The position numbers were made by a program, and so were the translations under genes. The notes beneath the pieces are model-generated. The model did no database searches. It was given only the letters and a program-made list of their open reading frames with translations, and had not been told where the DNA came from. A stretch of DNA of 64,000 nucleotides from Alphaproteobacteria bacterium (GTDB taxonomy: Bacteria; Pseudomonadota; Alphaproteobacteria; Rhodospirillales; Rhodospirillaceae). Below are positions 37,032-46,962 of this stretch, one piece after another. Numbering within the stretch: position 1 is the first letter of the stretch; each line of letters opens with the position of its first letter. The stretch is taken from the NCBI GenBank assembly GCA_030604885.1, contig JAUVUZ010000012.1, forward strand, positions 1 through 64,000, given 5' to 3'.

Positions 37032-38990
37032 ATGGCGCGGGTGCCGCGGTGGGCGAAAATCGCAGGCGGGGTGCTGCTGGCGCTGGTGGTGCTGGCGGCG
37101 GCGTGGCGCTGGGCGTGGCTGATCCCGCTGGTGGAGGCGCGCGCGGGCGCGGCCCTCGGGCGCGAGGTGGAGATCGCCGACCTCGACGTGGACCTGGGCC
37201 GCGTCACCCGCGTCACCCTCTCGGGCGTGCGCATCGCCGTGCCCGAAGGCTATCCCGCCGCCGCCGACGCGCCGTTCGCCCGCGCCGAGAACGTGACCGT
37301 GGACATCGCCCTGGGGCCGCTGGCGCGGGAGCGGCGGCTGTCGCTGCCGCGCATCGCGGTGGTGCGGCCCGAGGTGTGGGTGGCCGCCACCCCCGACGGC
37401 CGCGCCAGCACCTACGCCTTCCCCGGCGGAGAGTCCTCCGGCGAGCCGGGCGAGCCGCCGGAGATCGGCACCCTCGAGATCGTCGACGGCCGGGTGCGGG
37501 TGGAGATTCCACACCTCGGCGCGGATTTCGCCGCCGACGTCGCCACCCGCCGCGAGGGTGGGGCCGACCGCATCGTCGCCGCCGCCAAGGGCACCTACGC
37601 CGGGCAGCCGATCTCGGGGACCCTCACCGGCGGCGCAGTGCTGTCGCTGCGCGAGGCCGCCGAGCCTTACCCGGTGGACCTGTCGCTCGCCAACGGCCCC
37701 ACCCGGGTGCGCCTGCGCGGCACGCTGTCGGACCCGCTGCGGCTCGCCGGTGCGGCGGTGCGGCTGCGGCTGGAGGGCGCCAACATGGCCGACCTCACGC
37801 CGCTCACCGGCGTGCCGATCCCCGACACGCCGCCCTACCGGATCGAGGGCGACCTCGACTATCGGGAGGGCGCGGTGCGGTTTTCCGACTTCTCCGGCAC
37901 GGTCGGCAACAGCGACCTGTCCGGCACCATCGCCGTGGTGCCGGGCGAGCCTCGCCCGAAGCTCACCGCCGAGCTGCGCTCCGAGCGGGTGGACTTGCGC
38001 GATCTCGGCGGCTTCATCGGCGAGCAGCCGGGCGCCGAGGCGGTGCAGCAGACGCCGGAGCAGAAGCGCGCCTACGCCGCCGCCAGGGCCGACGCCCGCC
38101 TGCTGCCCGACACCCCCTTCAACCTGCCGAAGCTCCGCGCGGCGGACGTGGACCTGACATACCGCGGCCACCGCATCGAGGGCGAGACCATGCCCTTCGA
38201 CGACCTGGAGGCCCATCTCCGCATCGACGACGGGCGCATCCGCCTGAAGCCGTTGAGCTTCGGCGTCGGCACCGGCCGTATCGTCGCCGATCTCGACCTG
38301 GAGCCGCAGGCGGAGGACCGCATCCGCCTCACCGCCGACATCGACGTGCGCAACCTCGATTTCGCGCGGATGATGCGGGCGACGCAAACCTTCGGCGGCG
38401 AGGGGCGGGTGGGCGGCCGGGCGCGGCTTACCGCCACCGGCAATTCGGTGGCGAGCTTCCTCGGCAACGGCGACGGCGAGCTGGTGCTGATCATGACCGG
38501 CGGCGATTTGAGCGCCCTGCTGGTGAGCCTGTCGGGGCTGCAACTCGGCAACGCGGTGATCAGCGCCCTCGGCCTGCCGGAGCGGATGCCGCTGCGCTGC
38601 GCGGTGGTGGCGATGCCGCTCACGGACGGCCTGCTCGACACCCGCGTCGCGGTGATCGACACCGAAAGCGACAACATCCTCGGCGACGGCTCGGTGAACC
38701 TCAAGACCGAGGAGCTGGACTACCGCATCGAGACGGTGGCGAAGCGCCCGGCGGTGGGGTCGGTGCCCGCGCCGATCCGCCTCGTCGGCCCGCTGAAGTC
38801 CCCCGCCATCGTGCCGGGGGCGGAGGCGGCGGCGCGCGGCGGCCTCGCCGCCGTGCTGGGCGTGGTGCTGACGCCCCTGGCCGCGCTGGTTCCGACGATC
38901 CAGCTCGGCGTCGGCGAGGACAACGACTGCGGCGAGCTGATCCGCCGCGTCACCACCGAGCCGGTCGCGCCGCCGCAACCGGCCCGGTGA
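37032..38990 (+). CDS. AsmA-family inner-membrane protein
   Basis: The protein has 652 residues; ATG 37032 (MARVPRWAKIAGGVLLALVV) opens with one signal-anchor helix (residues 10-32) and is chosen over the longer track frame. After the helix come repetitive beta-rich segments typical of AsmA/bridge-like lipid transfer proteins: LGREVEIADLDVDLG, LGPLARERRLSLPRIAVVRPEVWV, and GGRARLTATGNSVASFLGNGDGELVLIMTGGDLSALL, quoted in part. Such proteins span the periplasm and affect outer-membrane lipid homeostasis. It is monocistronic between larB and the aldarate cluster, and unrelated to either. Confidence 0.88.
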   Translation: MARVPRWAKIAGGVLLALVVLAAAWRWAWLIPLVEARAGAALGREVEIADLDVDLGRVTRVTLSGVRIAVPEGYPAAADAPFARAENVTVDIALGPLARERRLSLPRIAVVRPEVWVAATPDGRASTYAFPGGESSGEPGEPPEIGTLEIVDGRVRVEIPHLGADFAADVATRREGGADRIVAAAKGTYAGQPISGTLTGGAVLSLREAAEPYPVDLSLANGPTRVRLRGTLSDPLRLAGAAVRLRLEGANMADLTPLTGVPIPDTPPYRIEGDLDYREGAVRFSDFSGTVGNSDLSGTIAVVPGEPRPKLTAELRSERVDLRDLGGFIGEQPGAEAVQQTPEQKRAYAAARADARLLPDTPFNLPKLRAADVDLTYRGHRIEGETMPFDDLEAHLRIDDGRIRLKPLSFGVGTGRIVADLDLEPQAEDRIRLTADIDVRNLDFARMMRATQTFGGEGRVGGRARLTATGNSVASFLGNGDGELVLIMTGGDLSALLVSLSGLQLGNAVISALGLPERMPLRCAVVAMPLTDGLLDTRVAVIDTESDNILGDGSVNLKTEELDYRIETVAKRPAVGSVPAPIRLVGPLKSPAIVPGAEAAARGGLAAVLGVVLTPLAALVPTIQLGVGEDNDCGELIRRVTTEPVAPPQPAR

Positions 38991-38999
38991 GGGGGCGGC

Positions 39000-39887
39000 T
39001 CAGTCCTCGGCAACCTTGTGGTCGGCGAGGACTTCGAGGGCGCGCACCATGCCCGAATGGTCCCACCCGCCGCCGCCGTGGGCGGCGCAGGCGTTGAACA
39101 GCTCCTGCGCGGTGGCGGTGTTGGGCAGGCTCAGGCCCAGCGCCCGGGCGGTGGAGAGGGCGAGGTTGAGGTCCTTCTGGTGCAGGGCGATGCGGAAGCC
39201 CGGGTCGAAGGTGCGCTTGATCATCCGCTCGCCGTGGACTTCGAGCACCTTGGAGTTGGCGAAGCCGCCCATCAGCGCCTGGCGCACCCGCGCCGGGTCC
39301 GCCCCCGCCTTCGAGGCCAGCAGCAGCGCCTCGCCCACCGCCTCGATGTTGAGGGCGACGATGATCTGGTTGGCGACCTTGGTGATCTGCCCGGCGCCGT
39401 TGCCGCCCACCAGGGTGATGTTCTTGCCCATCAGCGCGAACAGCGGCTTGACGGTCTCGAAGGTTTCCTCCGGCCCGCCCACCATGATCGTGAGGCTGGC
39501 CGCCTTGGCGCCCACCTCGCCGCCCGAGACCGGCGCGTCGAGATAGCGGCAGCCGAGCGCCTCGATCTTCTCGGCGAACGCCTGGGTCGCCACGGGGGAG
39601 ATCGAACTCATGTCGACGACGATCTTGCCGGGGCTGAGACCCTCGGCGACGCCGCCCGGGCCGAACAGCGCCAGCTCCACGTCCGGCGTGTCGGGCACCA
39701 TGGTGAACACCACCTCCGCCGCCCGCGCCACCTCGGCGGCGCTGGCGCAGGCGATGCCGCCCGCCGCCGTCATCGCCTCGGGCACGCCCGAGCGGGTGTG
39801 GAGGAAGACCTGGTGCCCGGCGGCGATCAGGTGCCCCGCCATGGGCTTGCCCATGATGCCGAGGCCGACGAATCCGAGTGTGCTCAT
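39000..39887 (-). CDS. garR: 2-hydroxy-3-oxopropionate (tartronate semialdehyde) reductase
   Basis: The protein has 295 residues from ATG 39887 (MSTLGFVGLGIMGKPMAGHL). The Rossmann motif GLGIMG, DAPVSGGEVGAKAASLTIMVGG and the catalytic Lys region GQITKVANQIIVALNIEA place it in the beta-hydroxyacid dehydrogenase family; IALHQKDLNLAL is typical of GarR. It reduces tartronate semialdehyde to D-glycerate with NAD(P)H. It is the third gene of gudD-garL-garR, 14 bases after garL. Confidence 0.95.
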   Translation of the reverse strand: MSTLGFVGLGIMGKPMAGHLIAAGHQVFLHTRSGVPEAMTAAGGIACASAAEVARAAEVVFTMVPDTPDVELALFGPGGVAEGLSPGKIVVDMSSISPVATQAFAEKIEALGCRYLDAPVSGGEVGAKAASLTIMVGGPEETFETVKPLFALMGKNITLVGGNGAGQITKVANQIIVALNIEAVGEALLLASKAGADPARVRQALMGGFANSKVLEVHGERMIKRTFDPGFRIALHQKDLNLALSTARALGLSLPNTATAQELFNACAAHGGGGWDHSGMVRALEVLADHKVAED

Positions 39888-39901
39888 GATGGCTCCTTGT
39901 C

Positions 39902-40666
39902 TCAGGCTTTGAAACGGGCGGCGAGGGCCTCGGCGCCGCGGGCGAGGATGGCGATGTCCGCCCCCACCGCGGCGAAGGTGACGCCGGAGTCGAGGTAGCG
40001 CCGCGCCAGCGCCTCGTCGGGGGCGAGGATGCCCGCGGCCTTGCCGGTTTTGCGGATGCGGCCGACGGTGTCGACGATGATCGCCTGCATCTCGGCGCAT
40101 CCCGCCTTGCCGAGGTAGCCGAGGGAGGCGGAGAGGTCGCCGGGGCCGATGAACACCGCGTCCACCCCGTCCACCGCCGCGATCGCCTCGAGGTTTTCGA
40201 GGGCCTCGCCGGTCTCCACCTGCACGATCAGGCAGAGTTCCTGCTCGGCGCGGGCGTGGTAGTCGGCCACCCGGCCGAAGCGCGAGGCGCGCGACAGACC
40301 GGTGAAGCCGCGCATCCCCCGCGGCGGATAGCGCATCGCCTCCACCGCGCGTCGCGCCTCCTCGGCGTTCTGCACGTAGGGCACCAGCAGGGTCTGGGAA
40401 CCGACGTCGAGGAAGCGCTTGATCAGCGCCGTGTCGTTCCACGGCACGCGGACCACCGGCGAGGCGGTGCCGCCCTCGCACGCCTGCAACTGCGGCAGGA
40501 TGGTGAGGGGGTCGTTGGGGGAGTGCTCGGCGTCGAGGACGATCCAGTCGAACCCCGCGCCCGCGATCACCTCGGTGGAAATGTAGCTGGAGAGGTGGGA
40601 CCACAGGCCGATCTGGGTTTCGCCTGCGGCGAGCCGCCGCTTGAACGCGTTCACCGGCAATTCCAT
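39902..40666 (-). CDS. garL: 5-keto-4-deoxy-D-glucarate aldolase
   Basis: The protein has 254 residues in the HpcH/HpaI class II aldolase family. FDWIVLDAEHSPND, PVVRVPWND, VQVETGEALENLEAIAAVDGVDAVFIGPGDLSASLG carry the metal-binding Glu and Asp and the catalytic residues. It cleaves 5-keto-4-deoxyglucarate into pyruvate and tartronate semialdehyde in the cytoplasm. It lies 55 bases after gudD, whose product it uses, and before garR, which consumes its product. Confidence 0.95.
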   Translation of the reverse strand: MELPVNAFKRRLAAGETQIGLWSHLSSYISTEVIAGAGFDWIVLDAEHSPNDPLTILPQLQACEGGTASPVVRVPWNDTALIKRFLDVGSQTLLVPYVQNAEEARRAVEAMRYPPRGMRGFTGLSRASRFGRVADYHARAEQELCLIVQVETGEALENLEAIAAVDGVDAVFIGPGDLSASLGYLGKAGCAEMQAIIVDTVGRIRKTGKAAGILAPDEALARRYLDSGVTFAAVGADIAILARGAEALAARFKA

Positions 40667-40721
40667 GACTCAAGCTCCTTCGCCTGTCGAATGTTGCCCC
40701 TCGGGCGGGGCGGTGCAACGG

Positions 40722-42065
40722 TTATCGGACCATCGCCGGGCGCTTGGGGTCGAAGCGCCAGTCGGGAACGAGGAAGCGCATCGCCGCCGCGTCGTCCCGC
40801 GCGCCGAGGCCGAGGGAGCGGTAGGCGGCGTGGGCGGCCTCCAGCCGCGCCTCGTCCAGCTCGACGCCGAGGCCCGGCGCCTGCGGCAGCGCCACCGCGC
40901 CGCCCACGATTTTCAAGGGTTCGCGGGTGAGGCGCTCGGTGCCGTCCTGCCAGATCCAGTGGGTGTCGATGGGGGTGACGCGGCCGGGCGCGGCGGCGGC
41001 GGCGTGGGTGAACATCGCCAGCGAGATGTCGAAGTGGTTGTTGGAGTGGGACCCCCAGGTGAGGCCCCAGTCGCGGCACATCTGCGCCACCCGCACCGCG
41101 CCGCGCAGGGTCCAGAAGTGCGGGTCGGCGAGGGGGATGTCCACCGCGTGGAGCTGCACCGCGTGGCCCATCTGCCGCCAGTCGGTGGCGACCATGTTGG
41201 TGGCGGTGGGCAGGCCGGTGGCGCGGCGGAACTCGGCCATCACCTCGCGCCCCGAGTGGCCCTGCTCGGCGCCGCACGGGTCCTCGGCGTAGGCGAGCAC
41301 GCCGGGGTAGGCCTTCGCCAGCGCCACCGCCTCCTCCAGCGACCACGCGCCGTTGGGGTCGATGGAAACGCGCGCGGCGGGGAAGCGCGCCTTCAGCGCC
41401 GCCGCCGCCTCCATCTCCTCCCGCCCCGGCAGCACGCCGCCCTTGAGCTTGAAGTCGGAAAAGCCGTAGCGCGCCTCCGCCGCCTCGGCCAGGCGCACCA
41501 CCGCCTCGGGGGTGAGGGCCTCCTCGTCGCGCAGCCGCAGCCAGTCGTCGCCGGGTTCGCCCGCGCGGTAGGGGAGGTCGGTCTTGCGGCGGTCGCCGAC
41601 GTAGAACAGGTAGCCCAGCATCGGCACCCGGTCGCGCTGCCGCCCCTCGCCCAGGAGGTCCGCCACCGCCACGCCGAGGAAGCGGCCGAGCAGGTCGAGC
41701 ATCGCCGATTCCACCGCGGTGACGGCGTGGATCGCCACCCGCTGGTCGAAGGTCTGCAGGCCCCGGCCGCCCGCGTCGCGGTCGGCGAACGCCGCGCCCA
41801 TCGCGGCGAGCACCGCGTTCCAGGCCGCCACCGGGCGGCCCACCACCAGCGGGATCGCGTCTTCGAGGGTCTTGCGGATCGGCTCGCCGCCGGGCACCTC
41901 GCCGAGGCCGGTGCGGCCGTCCTCGTCGGTCAGCACCACCACGTTGCGGGTGAAGAACGGCCCGTGGGCGCCGGAGAGGTTCAGCAGCATGCTGTCCCGC
42001 CCCGCCACCGGCACCACGCGCATCGCCGTCACCCGCGGACTCGCCGTCCGCCCCGTTGCCGCCAT
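40722..42065 (-). CDS. gudD: D-glucarate dehydratase (enolase superfamily)
   Basis: The protein has 447 residues from ATG 42065; the much longer track ORF is an overprinted open frame. N-terminal capping domain and barrel motifs [11 protein letters not shown] (catalytic Lys), [20 protein letters not shown] (metal ligands) and [19 protein letters not shown] with the catalytic His are intact. It dehydrates D-glucarate (and L-idarate) to 5-keto-4-deoxyglucarate. It is the first gene of the minus-strand operon, divergent from tctC across a region with two LacI-type operators. Confidence 0.95.
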   Translation of the reverse strand: MAATGRTASPRVTAMRVVPVAGRDSMLLNLSGAHGPFFTRNVVVLTDEDGRTGLGEVPGGEPIRKTLEDAIPLVVGRPVAAWNAVLAAMGAAFADRDAGGRGLQTFDQRVAIHAVTAVESAMLDLLGRFLGVAVADLLGEGRQRDRVPMLGYLFYVGDRRKTDLPYRAGEPGDDWLRLRDEEALTPEAVVRLAEAAEARYGFSDFKLKGGVLPGREEMEAAAALKARFPAARVSIDPNGAWSLEEAVALAKAYPGVLAYAEDPCGAEQGHSGREVMAEFRRATGLPTATNMVATDWRQMGHAVQLHAVDIPLADPHFWTLRGAVRVAQMCRDWGLTWGSHSNNHFDISLAMFTHAAAAAPGRVTPIDTHWIWQDGTERLTREPLKIVGGAVALPQAPGLGVELDEARLEAAHAAYRSLGLGARDDAAAMRFLVPDWRFDPKRPAMVR

Positions 42066-42223
42066 CTCCGCTCCTCCCTGTTGCGGGCGCCCCGCCGTCC
42101 GTGCGGCCATTCTACGCCCGGTTCTGCGAACCCGCCAATGAAAGCGCAACCGGTAGCGCGGATTCCCGCCCGTGTTCCGCGGTCGCCGAGGCGGCGGAGG
42201 AAGGGAATATGCGTGGCTTATCC

Positions 42224-42297
42224 TGGAAACGCTTGACTCGCTGGCCCGAAAGTCCGCCAATGGTAGACCGAAACGGGTGGGTATGAAAGCGTTTCCA
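42224..42297. promoter_or_regulatory. paired LacI-family operators in the gudD-tctC divergent region
   Basis: TGGAAACGCTTGAC (42224-42237) and TGAAAGCGTTTCCA (42284-42297) are inverted copies of the same sequence (12 of 14 bases) with centres exactly 60 bp apart. The second is a near-palindrome with the central CG typical of LacI/GalR operators. A TTGACT -35-like hexamer on the plus strand (42233-42238) overlaps the first. The LacI regulator at 46963-48003 is the obvious ligand. The rest of 42066-42389 shows no gene. Confidence 0.7.
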
Positions 42298-42389
42298 CTA
42301 CCGCCCGCGCGGGTGGGCCGGGTCGACGGCCCGGGAAACCGCAGGTGGCGTCGTCGCGTGAACCGAAAAAATCCCGGGAGGACAACCTC

Positions 42390-43430
42390 ATGAGACAACG
42401 GCTGTTGGGACTGTGTGTGATGGTCGGCGCGGCGGTGGGCCTGGCGTCGGCGGCGGGGGCGGCGGACAAGCCGATCTCCGGCAACCTGCGAATCGTCATC
42501 GGCTCGAGCGCCACCAGCGGCGACACCTACCAGAACGCGGCGATCATCGCCGACGAGCTGTCGCGGCACCTCGACATCAACGCCAAGGTGGACGCGGTGG
42601 GCGTGTCGGCGGCGTTCCAGGCGGTGGGCCGCGCCAAGGACGGCAGCACGGTGATGTTCTTCCACGATCAGTCCTACCTCGGCCATCTCCTCGGCCTGAA
42701 GGGCTACCAGGACCTGTTCGCCGACTACACCGTCGGCCCGACGGTGTCGATCAACCCCGGCGACGCCTTCGTCGGCGCCAAGGATTCCAAGTACAAGACC
42801 ATCGAGGACGTGATCCAGGGCGCCGCCAAGGGCGAGCGGGTGCGGGTGGCGATCCAGCCGGGCGGGGTGTCCGAGGTCTATTACGGCGCGCTCGCCAACG
42901 CCATCAAGGTCCGCTACCCCGGCAAGGAGGGCAACCTCGTCACCGTCAAGACCGGCTCCCAGGGCGACAAGAACCAGCTGCTGTTCGACCGCCAGGCGGA
43001 GGTGATCCACGGCTCGGTGCAGGCCAACGAGCAGTACACCCGCCTGCCCGCCGAGGACCAGAAGGCGATGCGCTTCTACTGGCTGCCCGCGCGCCAGCAG
43101 ACCATCGCCCAGGCCAACCCGGAAGGCATGGGCGCCACCAGCCGCGAGGAACTGCTGAAGTTCACCTCGCCCAACGTCCACGTCACCCTCGACGGCAAGC
43201 AGGACTTCACCTTCGATAAGGAATTCTTCTTCATCTACAACAAGGACATGGATCCGAAGATCGTCGCCTATCTCGACAAGGCGCTGGCGGAGATCTTCGC
43301 CAAGGGCGAGGTGCAGGCCAAGCTCAAGCAGTCGTTCTTCATTCCCAACTTCCTCCCCTCCAAGGAGGCGCAAGCGTATCTGAAGGCCAAGGCCGCGCAG
43401 TCGAAGCAACTGATCGACGCGACCCGCTGA
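42390..43430 (+). CDS. tripartite tricarboxylate-type periplasmic solute receptor (TctC-like)
   Basis: The protein has 346 residues from ATG 42390, after GGGAGGACAACCTC. The signal peptide [20 protein letters not shown] ends with AGAAD, likely cleaved at AGA. The mature protein begins with [19 protein letters not shown] and has the length and neighbours of TTT receptors, although it is divergent from well-known TctC. It should capture the substrate in the periplasm for the TctA/TctB permease. Given the flanking garD, gudD, garL and garR, the substrate is probably galactarate or glucarate rather than citrate. Confidence 0.8.
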   Translation: MRQRLLGLCVMVGAAVGLASAAGAADKPISGNLRIVIGSSATSGDTYQNAAIIADELSRHLDINAKVDAVGVSAAFQAVGRAKDGSTVMFFHDQSYLGHLLGLKGYQDLFADYTVGPTVSINPGDAFVGAKDSKYKTIEDVIQGAAKGERVRVAIQPGGVSEVYYGALANAIKVRYPGKEGNLVTVKTGSQGDKNQLLFDRQAEVIHGSVQANEQYTRLPAEDQKAMRFYWLPARQQTIAQANPEGMGATSREELLKFTSPNVHVTLDGKQDFTFDKEFFFIYNKDMDPKIVAYLDKALAEIFAKGEVQAKLKQSFFIPNFLPSKEAQAYLKAKAAQSKQLIDATR

Positions 43431-43439
43431 CGCCGCCGC

Positions 43440-43469
43440 CCGCCGCCCCGCGCTCCGGCGGGGCGGCGG
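43440..43469 (+). other. strong hairpin after the solute-receptor gene
   Basis: CCGCCGCCCCGC, 6-base loop, GCGGGGCGGCGG. It sits between receptor and permease genes with no T tract and probably sets a higher level of receptor mRNA. Confidence 0.6.
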
Positions 43470-43491
43470 CGCGCATCCCGAGGAGCCGCCC

Positions 43492-43920
43492 ATGGACGTC
43501 CTGCGCATCACCATCGACTTCGACCAGTCGCACCTGTTCTTTCCGCGCATCGTCGGCTGGGTGCTGGCGGCGCTGCTGGCGATCGCCCTGGTGGCGCGGC
43601 GGCGGGAGATCGCCTGCGCCCTGGGCGGCGTCCGCGCCGCCTGCGGCGAGGCCCGGCGCAGCTTCGACTTCCTGCGCTTCGGCGGCACCGTGGCGCTGCT
43701 CGTGGCCTACGCGGTGGCGATGGACCGGCTCTCCGACGTCTGGCCCAACACCGGCCTCAGCTTCCTGGTGTGCTCGGTGGCGTTCATGGCGGCGCTCTCG
43801 ACGCTCTATCTGCGCGAGCGCACGCCCAAGGCGCTCGCCCTGGCGGCGCTGCTGGCGGCGGGCGGGCCGCTGGTGGTGTGGTACGCCCTCGCCCGCCTGT
43901 TCCACCTGACCCTGCCGTGA
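43492..43920 (+). CDS. TctB-like small permease subunit
   Basis: The protein has 142 residues with four hydrophobic helices (about 18-36, 61-80, 86-103, 113-135), as expected for Tct[15 protein letters not shown] near the N-terminus is characteristic of the family. It forms the small membrane subunit of the secondary TTT transporter with TctA. It begins after GAGGAGCCGCCC and ends 10 bases before the TctA gene. Confidence 0.85.
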   Translation: MDVLRITIDFDQSHLFFPRIVGWVLAALLAIALVARRREIACALGGVRAACGEARRSFDFLRFGGTVALLVAYAVAMDRLSDVWPNTGLSFLVCSVAFMAALSTLYLRERTPKALALAALLAAGGPLVVWYALARLFHLTLP

Positions 43921-43930
43921 GGAGCGCGCC

Positions 43931-45427
43931 ATGGACCTGCTCGTCTCGGTGACGCCGCTGATGGTCGCCCTGGTGGCGGTGGGGGTGACGATCGGCATCG
44001 TGTTCGGCGCGATCCCCGGCATGACCGCCACCATGGCGGTGGCGGTGTGCCTGCCGATGACCTACGGCCTCGACCTCGACACCAGCCTCGCGCTGCTGCT
44101 GGGGCTTTACGTCGGCGGTATTTCGGGCGGGCTGGTGCCCGCGATCCTCATCAACATCCCCGGCACGCCGTCGTCGATCACCACCACCTTCGACGGCCAC
44201 CCGATGGCGAAGCGGGGCGAGGGCGAGCGCGCCCTCAAGATCGGCATCGTCGCGTCGCTGTGCGGCGGGCTGTTCTCGGCGGTGGTGCTGTTCTTCTTCG
44301 CCCCGGCGCTGGCCGATCTCGCGATCAAGTTCTCCTACGTCGAGAAGTTCCTGATCATCCTGTTCGCCCTCACCATCATCGCCTCGCTCTCGAAGCGGCT
44401 GATCAACGGCGCGGTGTCGGGGGTGCTCGGCATCTGGCTCAGCCTCGTCGGCACCTACGACCTCAACACCGGCGGCAACGGCGACATCCGCCTGGTTCCG
44501 GGTTTTCTCGAGGACTGGCTGGTCAACGGCTTCTCGCTGCTGCCGGTGCTGATCGGGCTGTTCGGCCTCACGGTGATTCTGGAGGAGGCGGCCAAGGGCG
44601 TGCCGCCCGAGCCGGTGGCGAGCTTCAAGCTGGGCGGCGGCACGCCGTTCCGGTTTTCGGTGTTCCGCGGCCACGCGGGCACGGTGACGCGCGCCTCGGC
44701 GATCGGCACCTTCGTCGGGCTGCTGCCGGGGATCGGCGGCTCGGCGGCGTCGGTGCTCGCCTACGTGCAGCAGAAGAACCTCTCGAAGCACCCGGAGCGC
44801 CTCGGCACCGGCGAGCCGGAAGGGGTGATGGCCTCCGAGGCCGCCAACAACGGCCTCACCGGCGGCGCGCTGATTCCGCTGGTGTCCCTCGGCATTCCCG
44901 GGGATTCCACCACCGCGGTGATGATCGGCGCCTTCACCCTCCAGGGGCTGCAGCTGGGGCCGCTGTTCATCGGCGAACACCTGGAGGCGTGGCACACCAT
45001 CATGTTCAACCTGGTGCTCGCCAACCTGGTGATGTTCGCGGTGATGTTCTTCGCGATCCGCTGGGTGGTGAAGGTGATCCAGGTGCCGAAGTACCTGCTC
45101 TACCCAACGATCCTGATGATGTGCGCGGTGGGCGCGTTCTCCGCCAACTCGGGCATCATGTTCGACGTCTGGACGTTCTTCCTGTTCGGGCTGTTCGGCT
45201 ATTTCGGCCACAAGGTGGGCCTCGAGTCCGCGCCGTTCATCATCGGCTTCATCCTCGGCAAGGATGCCGAGGTGTACTTCGTCAAAAGCCTGGAGTCCTA
45301 TGGCTCGCTCTCGATCTTCTTCACCAAGAGTCCGATCGCGGTGGGGCTGTGGGTGCTGATCGCCCTGTCGCTGGGCTACGCCTTCTACCAGGCGTGGCGC
45401 AACCTCGGGCGGGAGGCCGCGTCGTGA
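43931..45427 (+). CDS. TctA-like large permease subunit
   Basis: The protein has 498 residues with 11-12 hydrophobic segments. TctA motifs are plain: [64 protein letters not shown] (partly quoted), and the repeat-half [24 protein letters not shown]. It is the main transport subunit, driven by an ion gradient. The stop codon overlaps the GTG start of garD (GTGA), so transport and catabolism are translationally coupled, which supports an aldarate substrate. Confidence 0.93.
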   Translation: MDLLVSVTPLMVALVAVGVTIGIVFGAIPGMTATMAVAVCLPMTYGLDLDTSLALLLGLYVGGISGGLVPAILINIPGTPSSITTTFDGHPMAKRGEGERALKIGIVASLCGGLFSAVVLFFFAPALADLAIKFSYVEKFLIILFALTIIASLSKRLINGAVSGVLGIWLSLVGTYDLNTGGNGDIRLVPGFLEDWLVNGFSLLPVLIGLFGLTVILEEAAKGVPPEPVASFKLGGGTPFRFSVFRGHAGTVTRASAIGTFVGLLPGIGGSAASVLAYVQQKNLSKHPERLGTGEPEGVMASEAANNGLTGGALIPLVSLGIPGDSTTAVMIGAFTLQGLQLGPLFIGEHLEAWHTIMFNLVLANLVMFAVMFFAIRWVVKVIQVPKYLLYPTILMMCAVGAFSANSGIMFDVWTFFLFGLFGYFGHKVGLESAPFIIGFILGKDAEVYFVKSLESYGSLSIFFTKSPIAVGLWVLIALSLGYAFYQAWRNLGREAAS

Positions 45428-46944
45428 GCGCGGTGGCGGCGGTGGTGGTGCACCCGGCGGACACCGTGGCGGTGGTGGTGGCCTCGGTGGGCGGCCGCGC
45501 CGGGCAGACCCTGGCGGACGGTACGGCGCTGCGGGAGAACGTGCCCCTCGGCCACAAGGTGGCGCTGAGGGATCTGGCCGAGGGCGACCCGATCGTGCGC
45601 TACGGCGAGGTGATCGGCCGCGCGGCGGCGGCGATCCCGCGCGGCGCCTGGATTTCCGAGGCGCTGGTGCGGATGCCGCCCGCGCCCGACCTCGCCGCGA
45701 TGCCGCGCACCCGGCGACCCCCGCCGCCGATGGAGCCGCTGCCGGGCCAGACCTTCGAGGGCTTCCGCAACCCGGACGGCTCGGTGGGGGTGAAGAACGT
45801 GCTGGCGATCTCGATCTCGGTGCAGTGCGTCGCCGGGGTGGCGGCCCACGTGGTCGAGCGGGTGAAGCGCGAACTCCTGCCCCGCTTTCCCCACGTGGAC
45901 GACGTGGTGGCGCTCGATCACGCCTACGGCTGCGGCGTCGCCATCGACGCGCCGGACGCGCAGGTGCCGATCCGCACCCTGCGCAACCTCGCGCGCAACC
46001 CCAACTTCGGCGGCGAGACCCTGATCCTCGGCCTCGGGTGCGAGAAGCTGTTGCCCGAGCGCCTGAAGGACGGCGACGCCACGGCCGACATCGTGCGCCT
46101 CCAGGACGACGCCTTCGACGGCTTCGAGGCGATGGTGCAGGGGGTGATCGCCGCCGCCCTGCCGCGCCTCGAACGCCTGAACGCCCGCCGCCGCGAAACC
46201 TGCCCGGTGTCCGACCTGGTGGTGGGGGTGCAGTGCGGCGGCTCCGACGCGCTCTCGGGCCTCACCGCCAACCCGGCGGTGGGCTTCGCCGCCGACCTGA
46301 TCGTGCGGGCGGGCGGCTCGGTGATGTTCTCCGAGGTCACCGAGGTGCGCGACGCCATCCACCTGCTGGTGGAGCGCGCCGCCTCCGACGAGGTGGCCGA
46401 GGCGCTGATCCGCGAAATGGCGTGGTACGACGCCTACCTCGCGCGCGGCGGCGCCGACCGCTCCGCCAACACCACGCCGGGCAACAAGTCGGGCGGCCTC
46501 GCCAACATCGTCGAAAAGGCGCTGGGGTCGGTGGTGAAGTCGGGCAGCGCGCCGATCGTCGACGTCCTCGCCCCCGGCGAGCGCATCCGCACAAAGGGGA
46601 TGATCTTCGCCGCCACCCCGGCCTCCGACTTCATCTGCGGCACCCAGCAGCTCGCCTCGGGCATCGCTCTGCAGGTGTTCACCACCGGGCGCGGCACGCC
46701 CTACGGCCTCGCCGCCGCGCCGGTGGTCAAGGTGGCCACCAACTCCACCCTCGCCACTCGCTGGCGCGACCTCGTGGACCTCGACGCCGGGCGCATCGCC
46801 ACCGGCGAGGCGAGCCTCGCCGAGGTGGGGTGGGAGCTGTACCGCCTGATCCTCGACGTCGCCAGCGGTCGCAAGACCGTGGCGGCGGACCGCCTCGGCC
46901 TCCACAATGGGCTGGCGCTGTTCAACCCCGGCCCGGTAACATAA
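45424..46944 (+). CDS. garD: galactarate dehydratase
   Basis: The protein has 506 residues; GTG 45424 overlaps the tctA stop. The N-terminal SAF-like domain (to about 100) is followed by the UxaA/GarD domain: [55 protein letters not shown] (quoted in part), [16 protein letters not shown] and [18 protein letters not shown]. coli GarD (523 residues) has the same order. It dehydrates galactarate to 5-keto-4-deoxyglucarate, joining the gudD route at garL. Altronate dehydratase is the main alternative; context favours GarD. Confidence 0.9.
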   Translation: MSAVAAVVVHPADTVAVVVASVGGRAGQTLADGTALRENVPLGHKVALRDLAEGDPIVRYGEVIGRAAAAIPRGAWISEALVRMPPAPDLAAMPRTRRPPPPMEPLPGQTFEGFRNPDGSVGVKNVLAISISVQCVAGVAAHVVERVKRELLPRFPHVDDVVALDHAYGCGVAIDAPDAQVPIRTLRNLARNPNFGGETLILGLGCEKLLPERLKDGDATADIVRLQDDAFDGFEAMVQGVIAAALPRLERLNARRRETCPVSDLVVGVQCGGSDALSGLTANPAVGFAADLIVRAGGSVMFSEVTEVRDAIHLLVERAASDEVAEALIREMAWYDAYLARGGADRSANTTPGNKSGGLANIVEKALGSVVKSGSAPIVDVLAPGERIRTKGMIFAATPASDFICGTQQLASGIALQVFTTGRGTPYGLAAAPVVKVATNSTLATRWRDLVDLDAGRIATGEASLAEVGWELYRLILDVASGRKTVAADRLGLHNGLALFNPGPVT

Positions 46945-46962
46945 CCGCCGGAGGTTCGAAGC

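Noticed and set aside
42066-43688. N-terminal extension of the gudD track ORF
   Set aside because: GudD homology begins at ATG 42065; the extension covers the operator region and is antisense to tctC.
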